From positions 124,001-188,000 of the forward strand of contig JAYRYJ010000003.1 in assembly GCA_041917055.1 (NCBI GenBank): a stretch of DNA of 64,000 nt, read 5' to 3'. The notes under the pieces are model-generated. The model was given only the letters and a program-made list of their open reading frames with translations. It did not search any database and was not told where the DNA came from. Each line of letters opens with the position of its first letter. The stretch's first letter is position 1. The position numbers were made by a program, and so were the translations under genes. This DNA comes from Pseudaquidulcibacter sp041917055 (GTDB lineage Bacteria > Pseudomonadota > Alphaproteobacteria > Caulobacterales > Aquidulcibacteraceae). Below, one piece after another: positions 24,877-33,486 of this stretch.

Positions 24877-26796
24877 GTAATAGTTTTCGAGAATATAAAA
24901 TGCGCGCTTCTTATTGCCTTTTTCGTCAATAAGGCCTTTTCTGTTCCAACCTTCTTGATAGACTGGATGCTGTCGGCGCGGTGATTGAAAATCTTTCAAT
25001 ATCCAAGGGGACATTCCGGCAAGAAACCACACATTATCGGCCATCTGCAAAGTATATTTATAATAATCTTCTTGATATTCTTCTGAAAACTTCATTTTGC
25101 GAGCCGGATCGTGCACACCAAACTTTGCATCGGCACCAAATTCAGAAAGAATAAGTGGTCTTTGAACATTTTTGAGATTGTCGCGCCATTCAAAACTCGG
25201 CAAAGACTTCAATTCATCATCGGAATACCAACCATTATAAGTATTTACCGCCATTACATCAACGCTCGAAGCCAATGGGTCATTGATTTCGATAATGGTC
25301 TTTCCATTTTCGGTTTTTCTATCCGCCATTAAAGCCGCACTTATCAAGCGACCATCTTCAAAACCTTGTGCATAATCTATTAAATTGAACATAAATCGGT
25401 TTCTTTGCGGCGAAATCGGGGTTTCGTTTCCCACACTCCAAATAATTACTGATGGGTGATTAAAATCACGCTTAATCATGTCATTAAGTGTAAATTCCGC
25501 CAAATCGTATGCGCCTTTATTCCCTTTCTCAATATCGCCAAAATCCACTTGCCAATAAACGGGGATTTCGGCCCAAACCAATAATCCCATTTCATCGGCA
25601 ATTCGTAAAACATTTGACGGATATGGATAATGTGCGAGGCGAACAAAATTCGCGCCCAAATCTTCCTTGATGATCTTAAAAAGTTTACGGACATTTTCAT
25701 CACTCATATCGCGCATGGGATTTTCGCCAAATTCTTCGGCATGGATCGAAATACCTTTGAGGAAAATAGGTTTGTCATTCAAAAGAATCTGCCAATTGCG
25801 CGTCGAAATTTTGCGGCAACCAAAATGTTCATGCAACTCATCATCGCCGAATTTGAAAATAACTTCATAGAGTTTTGGATTTTCAGGGCTCCATTTTTTT
25901 GCATTTAGCCTGCAAAAATCATAGAAATTATAGGTTCCGTTCGCACCTGTTGCGACATTATAAATATCCCCAAGCTCGGGAATTGAAACAGTCATTTCTT
26001 GTGATGAATTGGTAGGGCCATTGGTGCGAATTGAAATTCCGTTATATTGCGCCGCTCGCGGTGGCTGAAAAAATTTTATTTCCGAAATAAAGGTCTGCGG
26101 CGTGTAAACCACCGAAATCGGTGCATTTATACCGCAATATTGATCCCAATCGGTTATTGGTGGCGGAATGGATTTAACGTCATGTTTGCAATCAACGGAA
26201 ATAGTGATTTGATTGTCGTGCTCTTTCAAAAATTCAGTGATTTCAAATGCGAATGACGTAAAACCACCTTCATGGAGGCCGACTTTTTTGCCATTTACCC
26301 ATGCTTCTAATTTGTAATTTGCCGCCTCAAAATTTAAGAATGCGCGTTCATTGGCTTTACCAATATTGTCAAAATGGCGGCGAAACCAAACTAGGCCATC
26401 ATAATATCTAAGTTCTTTGACCTGTGCATTCCATGCACCCGGTAATTTCATTTTCGGCGCTTTTTCCATATTTTGTTCGACAAAGGAAAAAGGGTGCTTT
26501 TCTAAATATTCGCTTTCAGTTTGCGGATTATACCTTTGCGCCCCCTCACCGACTTCACCGCCATGAAAACCTTTTTGCCCGACACGATATGGGTCAATCG
26601 AATAATTCCAATCACCGGACAAATCGACATGTTTACGTGCAGTGGGGTTTTGGAAAATTAGCGCTTGTTTATTTGGCACTTGCAATGGCAACTGAGCCGA
26701 TGCTGCCAAATTCCCAAACGCAAACCAAGTGTTCACAATAATAATTGGGAAGAGTAATTGGTTCTTGTTCAAATTAAAACTCTTGAATTTCTTCAT
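24856..26796 (-). CDS. Exported glycoside hydrolase family 2 (beta-galactosidase/glucuronidase type)
   Basis: The 646-residue protein begins with a long signal sequence (hydrophobic residues 14-34), then a GH2 sugar-binding jelly-roll domain (YDGLVWFRRHFD), an immunoglobulin-like domain and a TIM barrel. The acid/base Glu is in SVGNETP and the nucleophile Glu in LILSEFGADAKFG. Features such as NFVRLAHYPYP and the WAEIPVYW region are GH2-typical. Likely substrates are beta-galactosides or beta-glucuronides in the periplasm. The start overlaps the end of the restriction nuclease gene by 23 bp, and the C-terminus overlaps the DUF4167 terminator. Confidence 0.9.
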   Translation of the reverse strand: MKKFKSFNLNKNQLLFPIIIVNTWFAFGNLAASAQLPLQVPNKQALIFQNPTARKHVDLSGDWNYSIDPYRVGQKGFHGGEVGEGAQRYNPQTESEYLEKHPFSFVEQNMEKAPKMKLPGAWNAQVKELRYYDGLVWFRRHFDNIGKANERAFLNFEAANYKLEAWVNGKKVGLHEGGFTSFAFEITEFLKEHDNQITISVDCKHDVKSIPPPITDWDQYCGINAPISVVYTPQTFISEIKFFQPPRAAQYNGISIRTNGPTNSSQEMTVSIPELGDIYNVATGANGTYNFYDFCRLNAKKWSPENPKLYEVIFKFGDDELHEHFGCRKISTRNWQILLNDKPIFLKGISIHAEEFGENPMRDMSDENVRKLFKIIKEDLGANFVRLAHYPYPSNVLRIADEMGLLVWAEIPVYWQVDFGDIEKGNKGAYDLAEFTLNDMIKRDFNHPSVIIWSVGNETPISPQRNRFMFNLIDYAQGFEDGRLISAALMADRKTENGKTIIEINDPLASSVDVMAVNTYNGWYSDDELKSLPSFEWRDNLKNVQRPLILSEFGADAKFGVHDPARKMKFSEEYQEDYYKYTLQMADNVWFLAGMSPWILKDFQSPRRQHPVYQEGWNRKGLIDEKGNKKRAFYILENYYKKGAIQ

Positions 26797-27565
26797 ATAA
26801 ATCTACAATTTTGCCAGCCTTTATTCTGAATTTTGTTCCGTGGTTATGGCCGGTCCTGGCATCAAAATCAACTAAGAGGTCTCCAGCCTCCATTGCTTTA
26901 ATAAATTTATCTTCACTGAATTTTGTGAGTTGGAGTATAGTCACATACTGAAAAAACTCTTTTTCGCCGACTTTTTTTGAGATTGCCCCAACGTAAAAAC
27001 TATTTAAGAGCTTTGAGCCAAGTTTATGAAATATCTCATCCATTCCCCAGTACGGAGTTGGGCTCAAGGGCCCTAGGCCAATTCTTGATTTGACCATCTT
27101 CAGCCATTCGTCATGCTTCGGAAAAACTCTGGTATGATCGAACTCAACTTGAATCTTATTTTCAAGCTTGTTAATTACATAGCGAAACCCCCGGTCACTA
27201 AAATTGGTTCGCAATGTCTGTCTGAAGCTCATCTCGCTATCTGGGTAGCCATTTCCTGCTTTTTTGTGTGGCCACCCAAAATTTGGTAAAAGCAATTTCG
27301 GAACAATATTGCATGCTCGGGGTGACGGCTCAACATGCAAAAGTGTCGTTAGTGAGTTAGCTTTGCCATTTCTATTCAACCGTTGGCTCTTGAGTTCCCA
27401 TTCAGATGCGTTTGGGATAGGAAGATTATTCTCTTCTATCCCAAGGATGTCTTCAATAGTATTTCCTACACCACCTGCATTGCCGTGTCTGCCGCTTTCT
27501 ATCCAACCCATTTCCCTAATTTCTTTTAAGCGGCCGATTAGTTCTTCTTTGGTCCAAAGTTTCAT
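26774..27565 (-). CDS. Type II restriction endonuclease, MvaI/BcnI-like
   Basis: The 263-residue protein has the opening typical of the MvaI/BcnI (MutH-fold) family: GNAGGVGNTIEDILGI followed by an EWELKSQR segment whose Glu-x-Lys forms the metal-binding active site. MvaI and BcnI cut CCWGG and CCSGG as monomers. Whether this enzyme recognises the same type of site cannot be read from sequence. It lies 4 bp downstream of a DNA methyltransferase gene. The matched order and spacing show a complete restriction-modification pair. Confidence 0.84.
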   Translation of the reverse strand: MKLWTKEELIGRLKEIREMGWIESGRHGNAGGVGNTIEDILGIEENNLPIPNASEWELKSQRLNRNGKANSLTTLLHVEPSPRACNIVPKLLLPNFGWPHKKAGNGYPDSEMSFRQTLRTNFSDRGFRYVINKLENKIQVEFDHTRVFPKHDEWLKMVKSRIGLGPLSPTPYWGMDEIFHKLGSKLLNSFYVGAISKKVGEKEFFQYVTILQLTKFSEDKFIKAMEAGDLLVDFDARTGHNHGTKFRIKAGKIVDLYEEIQEF

Positions 27566-27569
27566 TTAA

Positions 27570-28391
27570 TCAGTGTCCCTTATCGAACAATGGTAAATCG
27601 AGCTCTAATTCGGGAAAGCCAAGCTGACGCGGCTTTTTCCGGATTTCCCTATTCCTTATCCACCCATCATAATCGAAATTCTCTATCCTTTTTTGAGCTA
27701 GACCAACATATTCTGGCGAAATTTCTAGACCGTAATAAGATTTATTTAAGAGCTTAGACGCTATTGCTGTCGTGCCAGATCCCATGAACGGGTCAAAAAC
27801 AATTTTGGCGTCTGTGCAGGATATTATCCTCTCTATTAACGCGACTGGAAAAGGAGCAGGATGCTCGTTTTTCAATTCCTGTGGAAACTCCCAAACGTCA
27901 CCGAATGAATTTGCACCTTTCGCCAACTTAAAGTTTTTCTTCGCGATCAAATAAATAACTTCGTAGGTAGGTAGAAAATAGCCCTGATTGAAATTAATAC
28001 CCCCCGCCCTTCGCCATATAATAATCTGACGTACAGGAAATCCTTCAACAATATCTTGACGGTCTTGAAGCAATCCGCCTTGGACTCTCCATTTGTGATT
28101 ATAAAATATCGCTCCGTCGTCTTTCAAAACTCGCATGCATTCAGAAATCACTTCTCTTTGCCACGAGACATATTTATCGTGGGGCATATTATCAGAATGA
28201 TGCGAATAACCTGAGATTAGAGCCGCATTAGACCATTTCCCTCCCCTTCCATCCTTCATTCCATTTCCAGTTGAATTCTTGAGGTTGTAGGGTGGGGATG
28301 TAACTACCAAGTCCACACTCGAACTTGGCATTTCTGAAAGCCCTTCTATAACGTCACCACAACGTATCGAATTAAGTTGAAAAGCATCCAT
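27570..28391 (-). CDS. DNA methyltransferase of the restriction-modification pair (beta class)
   Basis: The 273-residue enzyme has motif IV TSPPYNL near residue 31 and motif I DPFMGSGTTAIAS near residue 199, the circularly ordered beta-class arrangement. SPPY most often marks N4-cytosine methylation, which agrees with M.MvaI and M.BcnI, although some adenine enzymes share it. AAGGAA precedes the ATG. It protects the chromosome from the adjacent nuclease. The pair lies between grpE and a GH2 gene, suggesting insertion. Confidence 0.9.
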   Translation of the reverse strand: MDAFQLNSIRCGDVIEGLSEMPSSSVDLVVTSPPYNLKNSTGNGMKDGRGGKWSNAALISGYSHHSDNMPHDKYVSWQREVISECMRVLKDDGAIFYNHKWRVQGGLLQDRQDIVEGFPVRQIIIWRRAGGINFNQGYFLPTYEVIYLIAKKNFKLAKGANSFGDVWEFPQELKNEHPAPFPVALIERIISCTDAKIVFDPFMGSGTTAIASKLLNKSYYGLEISPEYVGLAQKRIENFDYDGWIRNREIRKKPRQLGFPELELDLPLFDKGH

Positions 28392-28493
28392 TTTGAGTTC
28401 CTTCTGATTCGATCTGCGTAGAATTTCGGCTCAGACATACTATGCAACAAAACAAGAACGTCAAGTGTGGAATTTAGCTTTTGCCACAGTCTG

Positions 28494-29048
28494 TTAATCC
28501 CCCGCGCTTACCGCCACCATTGCGGCGCGTAATACGCGGCCTTGTAGGGTAAAACCAGGTTGAAAAACTTGGGCGATATGGTCTTTTTGAATCGCACTTG
28601 GGATTTGCGCGACAGCTTGGTGCAAATTGGGGTCAAATTTTTCGCCTTGAACGCCAATTTTTTGCAGACCATTACGTTCAAAAGCATTGAAAATTTCTTT
28701 TTCCGTCAATTCAATACCTTCAACAAATGCTTTGAAGCCTTCATTGGCGCGTTGTTCTTCGGTTAAAGATGCCAAAGCACGATCGAGAACATCGGCAATC
28801 GGCAATAAATCGCGCGCGAATTTATCAATCGCATATAGGCGCGCATCGGTCTTTTCTTTTTCCGAGCGACGGCGAATATTTTCGCTTTCAGCATAGGCAC
28901 GCAATGCGGCATCTTTCAAAGCCTCAATCTCGCCAATTGCATTGGCCAATTGTTCTTCTAAAGACGGCACACCGGTTTCTTCAAGACTTTCTTCTTGAAT
29001 TTCCAAATTTTCAGTATTTTCTTCGATTTCTTCGGGCTTTTCCGACAT
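28494..29048 (-). CDS. grpE: Nucleotide exchange factor GrpE
   Basis: The 184-residue protein has an acidic leader, a long coiled coil (AYAESENIRRRSEKEKTDA) and the C-terminal beta domain with NLHQAVAQIPS and VFQPGFTLQGRVLRAAMV. GrpE releases ADP from DnaK. It follows hrcA on the same strand with a 64-bp gap, the common hrcA-grpE order. No CIRCE element was seen upstream of either gene. Confidence 0.96.
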   Translation of the reverse strand: MSEKPEEIEENTENLEIQEESLEETGVPSLEEQLANAIGEIEALKDAALRAYAESENIRRRSEKEKTDARLYAIDKFARDLLPIADVLDRALASLTEEQRANEGFKAFVEGIELTEKEIFNAFERNGLQKIGVQGEKFDPNLHQAVAQIPSAIQKDHIAQVFQPGFTLQGRVLRAAMVAVSAGD

Positions 29049-29112
29049 TTTTCAATCCATGATTCAAATTATGGGCTTTACATAGTGCAATAATTTATTT
29101 TTTCACCCCTAT

Positions 29113-30183
29113 TTAAGTGAAAATCGCACGTTTTTGCGACATCTTTGTCAGTATTTTTGCGGTATAATCAACAATCGGAATAACACGCGCATAATTTATG
29201 CGCATTGGCCCAATTACACCCAATGCGCCAATAACCCGATTTTGATTATCCATATAAGGTGCGGCGATTAGTGCTGAACCCGAAAGCGCAAACAAAGGGT
29301 TTTCCGAACCAATAAATAGTTTCACCGCCGCGCCGTCTTTTGCCGCGTCCAAAACTTGTATCAAATCACGCTTTCGTTCCAATTCGTCAAAAAGAACGCG
29401 AATCCTTTCCAAATCAATGCGTAAATCGGCATCGTTTAGGAGGTTGGAGCGACCACGCACAATCAATTTTCTTTCACCCAAATGCGAAGAACCGGACCAT
29501 TGCGCAAAACCGTCGGCAATTAATCTTGCGGCAATTGCATCCAATTCCCTTTCTTCATTTCGCAATTGTCTTATTATGTCATCAAGGCTTTCACTAAGGG
29601 TTTTGCCGCGCAAATGGTGATTTAGATAATTGGTGCATGCTTGTAATTGCGAATGGGTAATTCCCTCGGGCGCATTGATAAAACGGTTTTCAACCCGCCC
29701 GTCTTCGAAAACTAAAACCGCGAGGATTTGATTTATTGAAACAAAAATAAACTCAATATGCGAAACCGCACTTTCCTGACTTGGTGTTGTTACCAGCCCT
29801 GCCCCGCCCGCGATATTTGAAAGAAAGCTTGAAACTTCGGATAAGGTTTTTGAAATATCGCCGTCATTGGCATCAATTTTATTGTCAATAATGCTTCTAT
29901 CGGTTTCCGAAATTTGCGAAACTTCGAGTAAGCCATCTACAAAAAGCCTAAGACCATAATGCGTTGGCGCGCGACCCGCTGAAATATGTTGCGCGCTCAA
30001 AAGCCCTAAATCCGCCAAATCACTCATAGTATTGCGGATTGTGGCCGGGGATAAATCAATCCCATTCATTGATAAAGTGCGCGAGCCGACAGGCTCACCG
30101 GTTTCGATATAAGTTTCGACAATGCGCGAAAAAATATCACGCGCGCGTGCATCAAGATCGCTGAGAATGCTTTTTGAACTCAT
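29113..30183 (-). CDS. hrcA: Heat-shock repressor HrcA
   Basis: The 356-residue protein has the N-terminal winged helix (ETYIETGEPVGSRTLS, then SPATIRNTMSDLADLGLL) and the central and C-terminal dimerisation domains with IGALGVIGPMRINYARV near the end, a strong HrcA signature. HrcA represses groESL and dnaK operons by binding CIRCE and needs GroEL for activity. Its own upstream region (30184-30331) shows no CIRCE inverted repeat, so its targets are elsewhere. Confidence 0.96.
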   Translation of the reverse strand: MSSKSILSDLDARARDIFSRIVETYIETGEPVGSRTLSMNGIDLSPATIRNTMSDLADLGLLSAQHISAGRAPTHYGLRLFVDGLLEVSQISETDRSIIDNKIDANDGDISKTLSEVSSFLSNIAGGAGLVTTPSQESAVSHIEFIFVSINQILAVLVFEDGRVENRFINAPEGITHSQLQACTNYLNHHLRGKTLSESLDDIIRQLRNEERELDAIAARLIADGFAQWSGSSHLGERKLIVRGRSNLLNDADLRIDLERIRVLFDELERKRDLIQVLDAAKDGAAVKLFIGSENPLFALSGSALIAAPYMDNQNRVIGALGVIGPMRINYARVIPIVDYTAKILTKMSQKRAIFT

Positions 30184-30294
30184 ATGTTCATAATAAATTG
30201 TTTAGCAAATAATTCCAATTGCAAATCCCTTGTTAAGAGAAATTAAACCCAAAAAATTCGATAAAATTTCATTACTGCGAGGTACAATATAGAT

Positions 30295-30310
30295 TGGCAA
30301 AAAAATTGCA
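30295..30310 (+). promoter_or_regulatory. Sigma-54 promoter of the flagellin gene
   Basis: TTGGCAAAAAAATTGC has GG (30296-30297) and GC (30308-30309) exactly 10 bp apart and reads TGGCA-N6-TTGCA, close to the -24/-12 consensus. It sits 22 bp upstream of the flagellin start, which fits a short 5' leader. Confidence 0.8.
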
Positions 30311-30331
30311 ATAACTCGCAAAAGGCGTAAA

Positions 30332-31273
30332 ATGGGATTTGGACTGAGCGCATTAACAAATGCTTCGGCTATGGCAGTAAGAAGCCATAATCATGCGCGC
30401 GCAAACCTAGAAAAGTCCTCTGCCCGACTTGCCACAGGACAAAAAGTTTCCTCCGCAAAAGACGATGGAGCAGGGTTTATCACCAAAACTACCATGACCA
30501 ACGAAAGCAATACTTGGGAGTGGCGTAGTTCGGAATTGAAAAGATTTTCCGCAAATTCGGAGCTAAATCAGTTTGTAGTTGAAGAAGGTCTCACTCTTCA
30601 AAGAAAGGCGCAACAAATCCTTGCATTTGCGGCAAATACGCAAGCTGGAAGTTCTGAACGCCAAAAATATGCGCTTGAATGGGCTGAACTTGGTGCCCAG
30701 CAAACCGCACTCATAAATGCCCGCAATATGTCACTGGAAAACTATGGCTCTGCTAGTCTTGCCATGACTGGTTATGGCGGCGAGTGGGCATTTGACCCGT
30801 ATAACACCGATAGTTTGCTAGGAGATGTAACGATTGTCGATGCATGGTGGATGGGCGTAATCACAACAGGTCAGGCGGGGGCGGGCTATACCCCCACAGT
30901 GATTACCGTCAATTCTGATTTTTTAAATGCTAGTCAAGCCAATTTAACCCAGGCCGCTACCGAAATGTCGGGGTCGGGTGCGGGTATTGCGCGCTCTATT
31001 CAAAGAGCTGTACCCGGGATAGCTGGTTCAGTAGATAAAATGGATCGCCTCAAAGCTTTCTCTGACAAAATGGATGCTATTATTGAAAATGCAAATTCAC
31101 AGGCTTTTGACACGGATTTGGAAATTGAGTCTGCGAAACTTTCAGCCGCAAAGGCGAGGATTGAATTATCTCAAAATTCGATTAGCCTATTTTCGAATGC
31201 GTTTCGAAGCTATGTGTCAGGGCTCTTGGGCTTTGTTATGAATTCACAGCAATCAATTATTAGAACTGTATGA
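30332..31273 (+). CDS. Divergent flagellin
   Basis: The 313-residue protein has the flagellin N-terminal D0/D1 pattern: an Asn/Ala start, LEKSSARLATGQKVSSAKDDGAGF in place of LSTGLRINSAKDDAAG. The C-terminal ESAKLSAAKARIELSQNSISLF matches the EsaxlqalqixqqLgxqALsi helix. It departs from standard flagellin by an atypical helix after SAKDDGAG and by Trp-rich central residues, so it is a diverged paralogue. Lone position and a sigma-54 promoter support a class IV-like flagellar gene under an FlbD/FleQ-type activator. Filament role is inferred from the terminal domains. Confidence 0.8.
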   Translation: MGFGLSALTNASAMAVRSHNHARANLEKSSARLATGQKVSSAKDDGAGFITKTTMTNESNTWEWRSSELKRFSANSELNQFVVEEGLTLQRKAQQILAFAANTQAGSSERQKYALEWAELGAQQTALINARNMSLENYGSASLAMTGYGGEWAFDPYNTDSLLGDVTIVDAWWMGVITTGQAGAGYTPTVITVNSDFLNASQANLTQAATEMSGSGAGIARSIQRAVPGIAGSVDKMDRLKAFSDKMDAIIENANSQAFDTDLEIESAKLSAAKARIELSQNSISLFSNAFRSYVSGLLGFVMNSQQSIIRTV

Positions 31274-31397
31274 CATAGCGGCACCTTTTGATAATCTATT
31301 TATTGACATTAAGTAAAACTCGTTTCGCCAAAAATTACAGCAATTGGTTTAATTTTCGGTATTTCTGTGATATGAGTAAAAATTCAGGAGGCCATTT

Positions 31398-31811
31398 TTG
31401 CCCATAACAGATACAATGATTGAAGAGAAAAAACCAAAAACACCGCGCAAGAGCGCCAAAAAATCCCCGCCAATTGATCTAAAAGATATACTTATGAAAA
31501 GTCTTGATGAAGATAAGGCCGAGGATATTTTATATATTGATTTACGCGGCAAAAGCTCACTGGCTGATGATATGATAATCGCATCGGGTCGTTCCGGTCG
31601 CCATGTTGCGGCATTGGCGGACAGATTATTGGGCAAATTGAAAGACAATGGCCTTGGAAAAGCAAAAGTCGAGGGACTAACCAATTCCGATTGGGTTCTT
31701 ATTGATGCCGGCGACATTGTTGTTCACCTTTTCCGCCCTGAAGTGCGGGAATTTTATGCCATTGAGCGTATTTGGGCCGAACCGAAAACCGTTTTGGCTG
31801 GTCGAAATTGA
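31398..31811 (+). CDS. rsfS: Ribosome silencing factor RsfS
   Basis: TTG 31398 has CAGGAGG 6 bp upstream, so I prefer it to ATG 31416. The 137-residue protein contains the RsfS core: LDEDKAEDILYIDLRGKSSLADDMIIASG, then HVAALADRLL and DWVLIDAGDIVVHLFRPEVREFY. RsfS binds L14 (uL14) and blocks subunit joining during starvation. The stop overlaps the rlmH start (TTGA), a common pairing. Confidence 0.93.
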   Translation: MPITDTMIEEKKPKTPRKSAKKSPPIDLKDILMKSLDEDKAEDILYIDLRGKSSLADDMIIASGRSGRHVAALADRLLGKLKDNGLGKAKVEGLTNSDWVLIDAGDIVVHLFRPEVREFYAIERIWAEPKTVLAGRN

Positions 31812-32281
31812 TAATTAGCCTGCTTGCAGTTTCAAAATTCAAAAAAGAAATTCCCGAACAGGCGTTAAGCCTTGATTATTTGGCGCGCGCCAAAGCGCAA
31901 GGGCGTCCATCGGGCATCAATGAAGTTCGCTTAATCGAAATCGAAGTGAAAAATGGCAATTCCAAAGAATTGGAATCGGCGGCAATTCTCCATGAAATCC
32001 CTGATAGTGCCTTTGTTATCGCGCTTGATGAACGTGGGAAAAACCTTTCGTCTCGTGAATTTGCGTCTTTGATTGAGAAGCAAAAAGACACCGGACGCCG
32101 CGAAATTTGCTTTCTCATCGGCGGGGCCGACGGACATTCAGATTCTTTGCGCGACAGGGCCGATTTTTTATTATCTTTCTCAAAATTAACTTGGCCTCAT
32201 AAATTATGCAGATTAATGGCTTCAGAGCAGATTTATCGTGCTATTACAATTTTAGGAAATTCACCCTACCATCGCGACTAA
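31808..32281 (+). CDS. rlmH: 23S rRNA (pseudouridine1915-N3)-methyltransferase RlmH
   Basis: The start is TTG 31808, overlapping the rsfS stop as TTGA. It gives a 157-residue protein, the family length. The SPOUT-fold signatures are LDERGKNLSSREFA, FLIGGADGH and the C-terminal SEQIYRAITILGNSPYHRD. RlmH methylates pseudouridine 1915 in helix 69. The stop overlaps the next gene start (TAATG), so rsfS, rlmH and the EnvC-like gene form one operon. Confidence 0.94.
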   Translation: MIISLLAVSKFKKEIPEQALSLDYLARAKAQGRPSGINEVRLIEIEVKNGNSKELESAAILHEIPDSAFVIALDERGKNLSSREFASLIEKQKDTGRREICFLIGGADGHSDSLRDRADFLLSFSKLTWPHKLCRLMASEQIYRAITILGNSPYHRD

Positions 32282-33474
32282 TGCCCAAATTCAAAGCAAA
32301 ACCATTTAATAAACAAATCATGATGGCCACATTCGCGGCAATCATTGCCATGGTTTTGCCCCCGCAACAAAAACTTGCCTTGGCGCAATCAAATAATTCA
32401 AAAGAATTGCAACAATTGGAAAAAGAGCGCGCCGCGCGTGAAAATCGCGTGACAATTTTGGAAACCACTAAAACCAAAGCCAATAATGAAATCCTGGCAC
32501 TGCAACAAAAATTGGTTGAGGCGGCGCAAAATCAAAAAAACGCGGAAATAAATGCCGAAAAAAGTGAATCGCGATTGAAAAACCTCCGCCTTGCAGAACA
32601 GCAAGCCACTCAAGATTTCCAATCAAAAAAAACCGCACTGGAAAACATTGTTATCGCGTTGATTGGTATCGAAAAAAACCGCCCGCCGCCATTAGCTGTG
32701 CAGCCCAAAAATGCGACCGAGGCAGCAAGGGTCGCAATTTTAATGCGCATAATTGCGCCGCAATTGAATGCTAAAGCGCGCGATATTGCAACGCAAATCG
32801 GCAATCTAAAGAAAGTGCGGCAGGATTTATTAATGGGTAATGAGGAATATAGGATTGCAACTGAAAACCTATTAAATTCGCGCAAAACCACCGCGATTCT
32901 TATTGCCGAGCGTCAAAAATTCATCGCCCAATTATCACAAGATGCCGACAGGGAACGCGATATTATTGCCCAAATTGCACAAAAAGCGTCGGGGCTTCGC
33001 GATTTGATTCAAAAAATTGGTTCGGCAATTCCAAAAATGGGCGGTGCAATTTCCGAACCGTCTTTGGCGCGCGGTTTTGCAAAGGCCCAAGGCAGAATTT
33101 TGCTTCCAGTGAATGGGCAATTGGTTGAAAAATTTGGTGACAAAGTCGCCGAAGGCGGAAATTCAAACGGTATTAAAATCCGAACTCAAAACAGCGCGCA
33201 GATTATTTCACCCTATGACGGAAAAATCGAATTTTCTGCACCTTTTCGCGCTTATGGAAGGGTTTTGATAATAAATGTCGGCGATTCTTATCGCATTGTT
33301 CTGGCAGGTCTGGGTGAAACCTTTGTTCAAGCCGGACAGGAAGTTTTGGCAGGTGAGCCAATCGGTGAAATGTCGCAAGATACGCGCATAGTTCCCGATT
33401 TATATATGGAAATTCGCAATAAAGATGCTACATTAGACCCAATGATGTGGCTGAATAAAGCGAATGGCGGTTAA
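32281..33474 (+). CDS. EnvC-like murein hydrolase activator (degenerate M23/LytM)
   Basis: A signal sequence is followed by a long coiled coil (residues ~40-250) and a C-terminal LytM domain. The catalytic zinc ligands of active M23 enzymes (HxxxD and HxH) are not kept: the region reads GNSNGIKI and YRIVLAGL. That matches EnvC, which activates amidases during division rather than cutting itself. The start ATG 32281 overlaps the rlmH stop. The rsfS-rlmH-envC-ctpA order is a familiar alphaproteobacterial arrangement. Confidence 0.88.
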   Translation: MPKFKAKPFNKQIMMATFAAIIAMVLPPQQKLALAQSNNSKELQQLEKERAARENRVTILETTKTKANNEILALQQKLVEAAQNQKNAEINAEKSESRLKNLRLAEQQATQDFQSKKTALENIVIALIGIEKNRPPPLAVQPKNATEAARVAILMRIIAPQLNAKARDIATQIGNLKKVRQDLLMGNEEYRIATENLLNSRKTTAILIAERQKFIAQLSQDADRERDIIAQIAQKASGLRDLIQKIGSAIPKMGGAISEPSLARGFAKAQGRILLPVNGQLVEKFGDKVAEGGNSNGIKIRTQNSAQIISPYDGKIEFSAPFRAYGRVLIINVGDSYRIVLAGLGETFVQAGQEVLAGEPIGEMSQDTRIVPDLYMEIRNKDATLDPMMWLNKANGG

Positions 33475-33486
33475 TTGGAGTTTTTG

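Noticed and set aside
29049..30331. CIRCE element for hrcA/grpE
   Set aside because: No TTAGCACTC-N9-GAGTGCTAA or near match was seen in either intergenic region.
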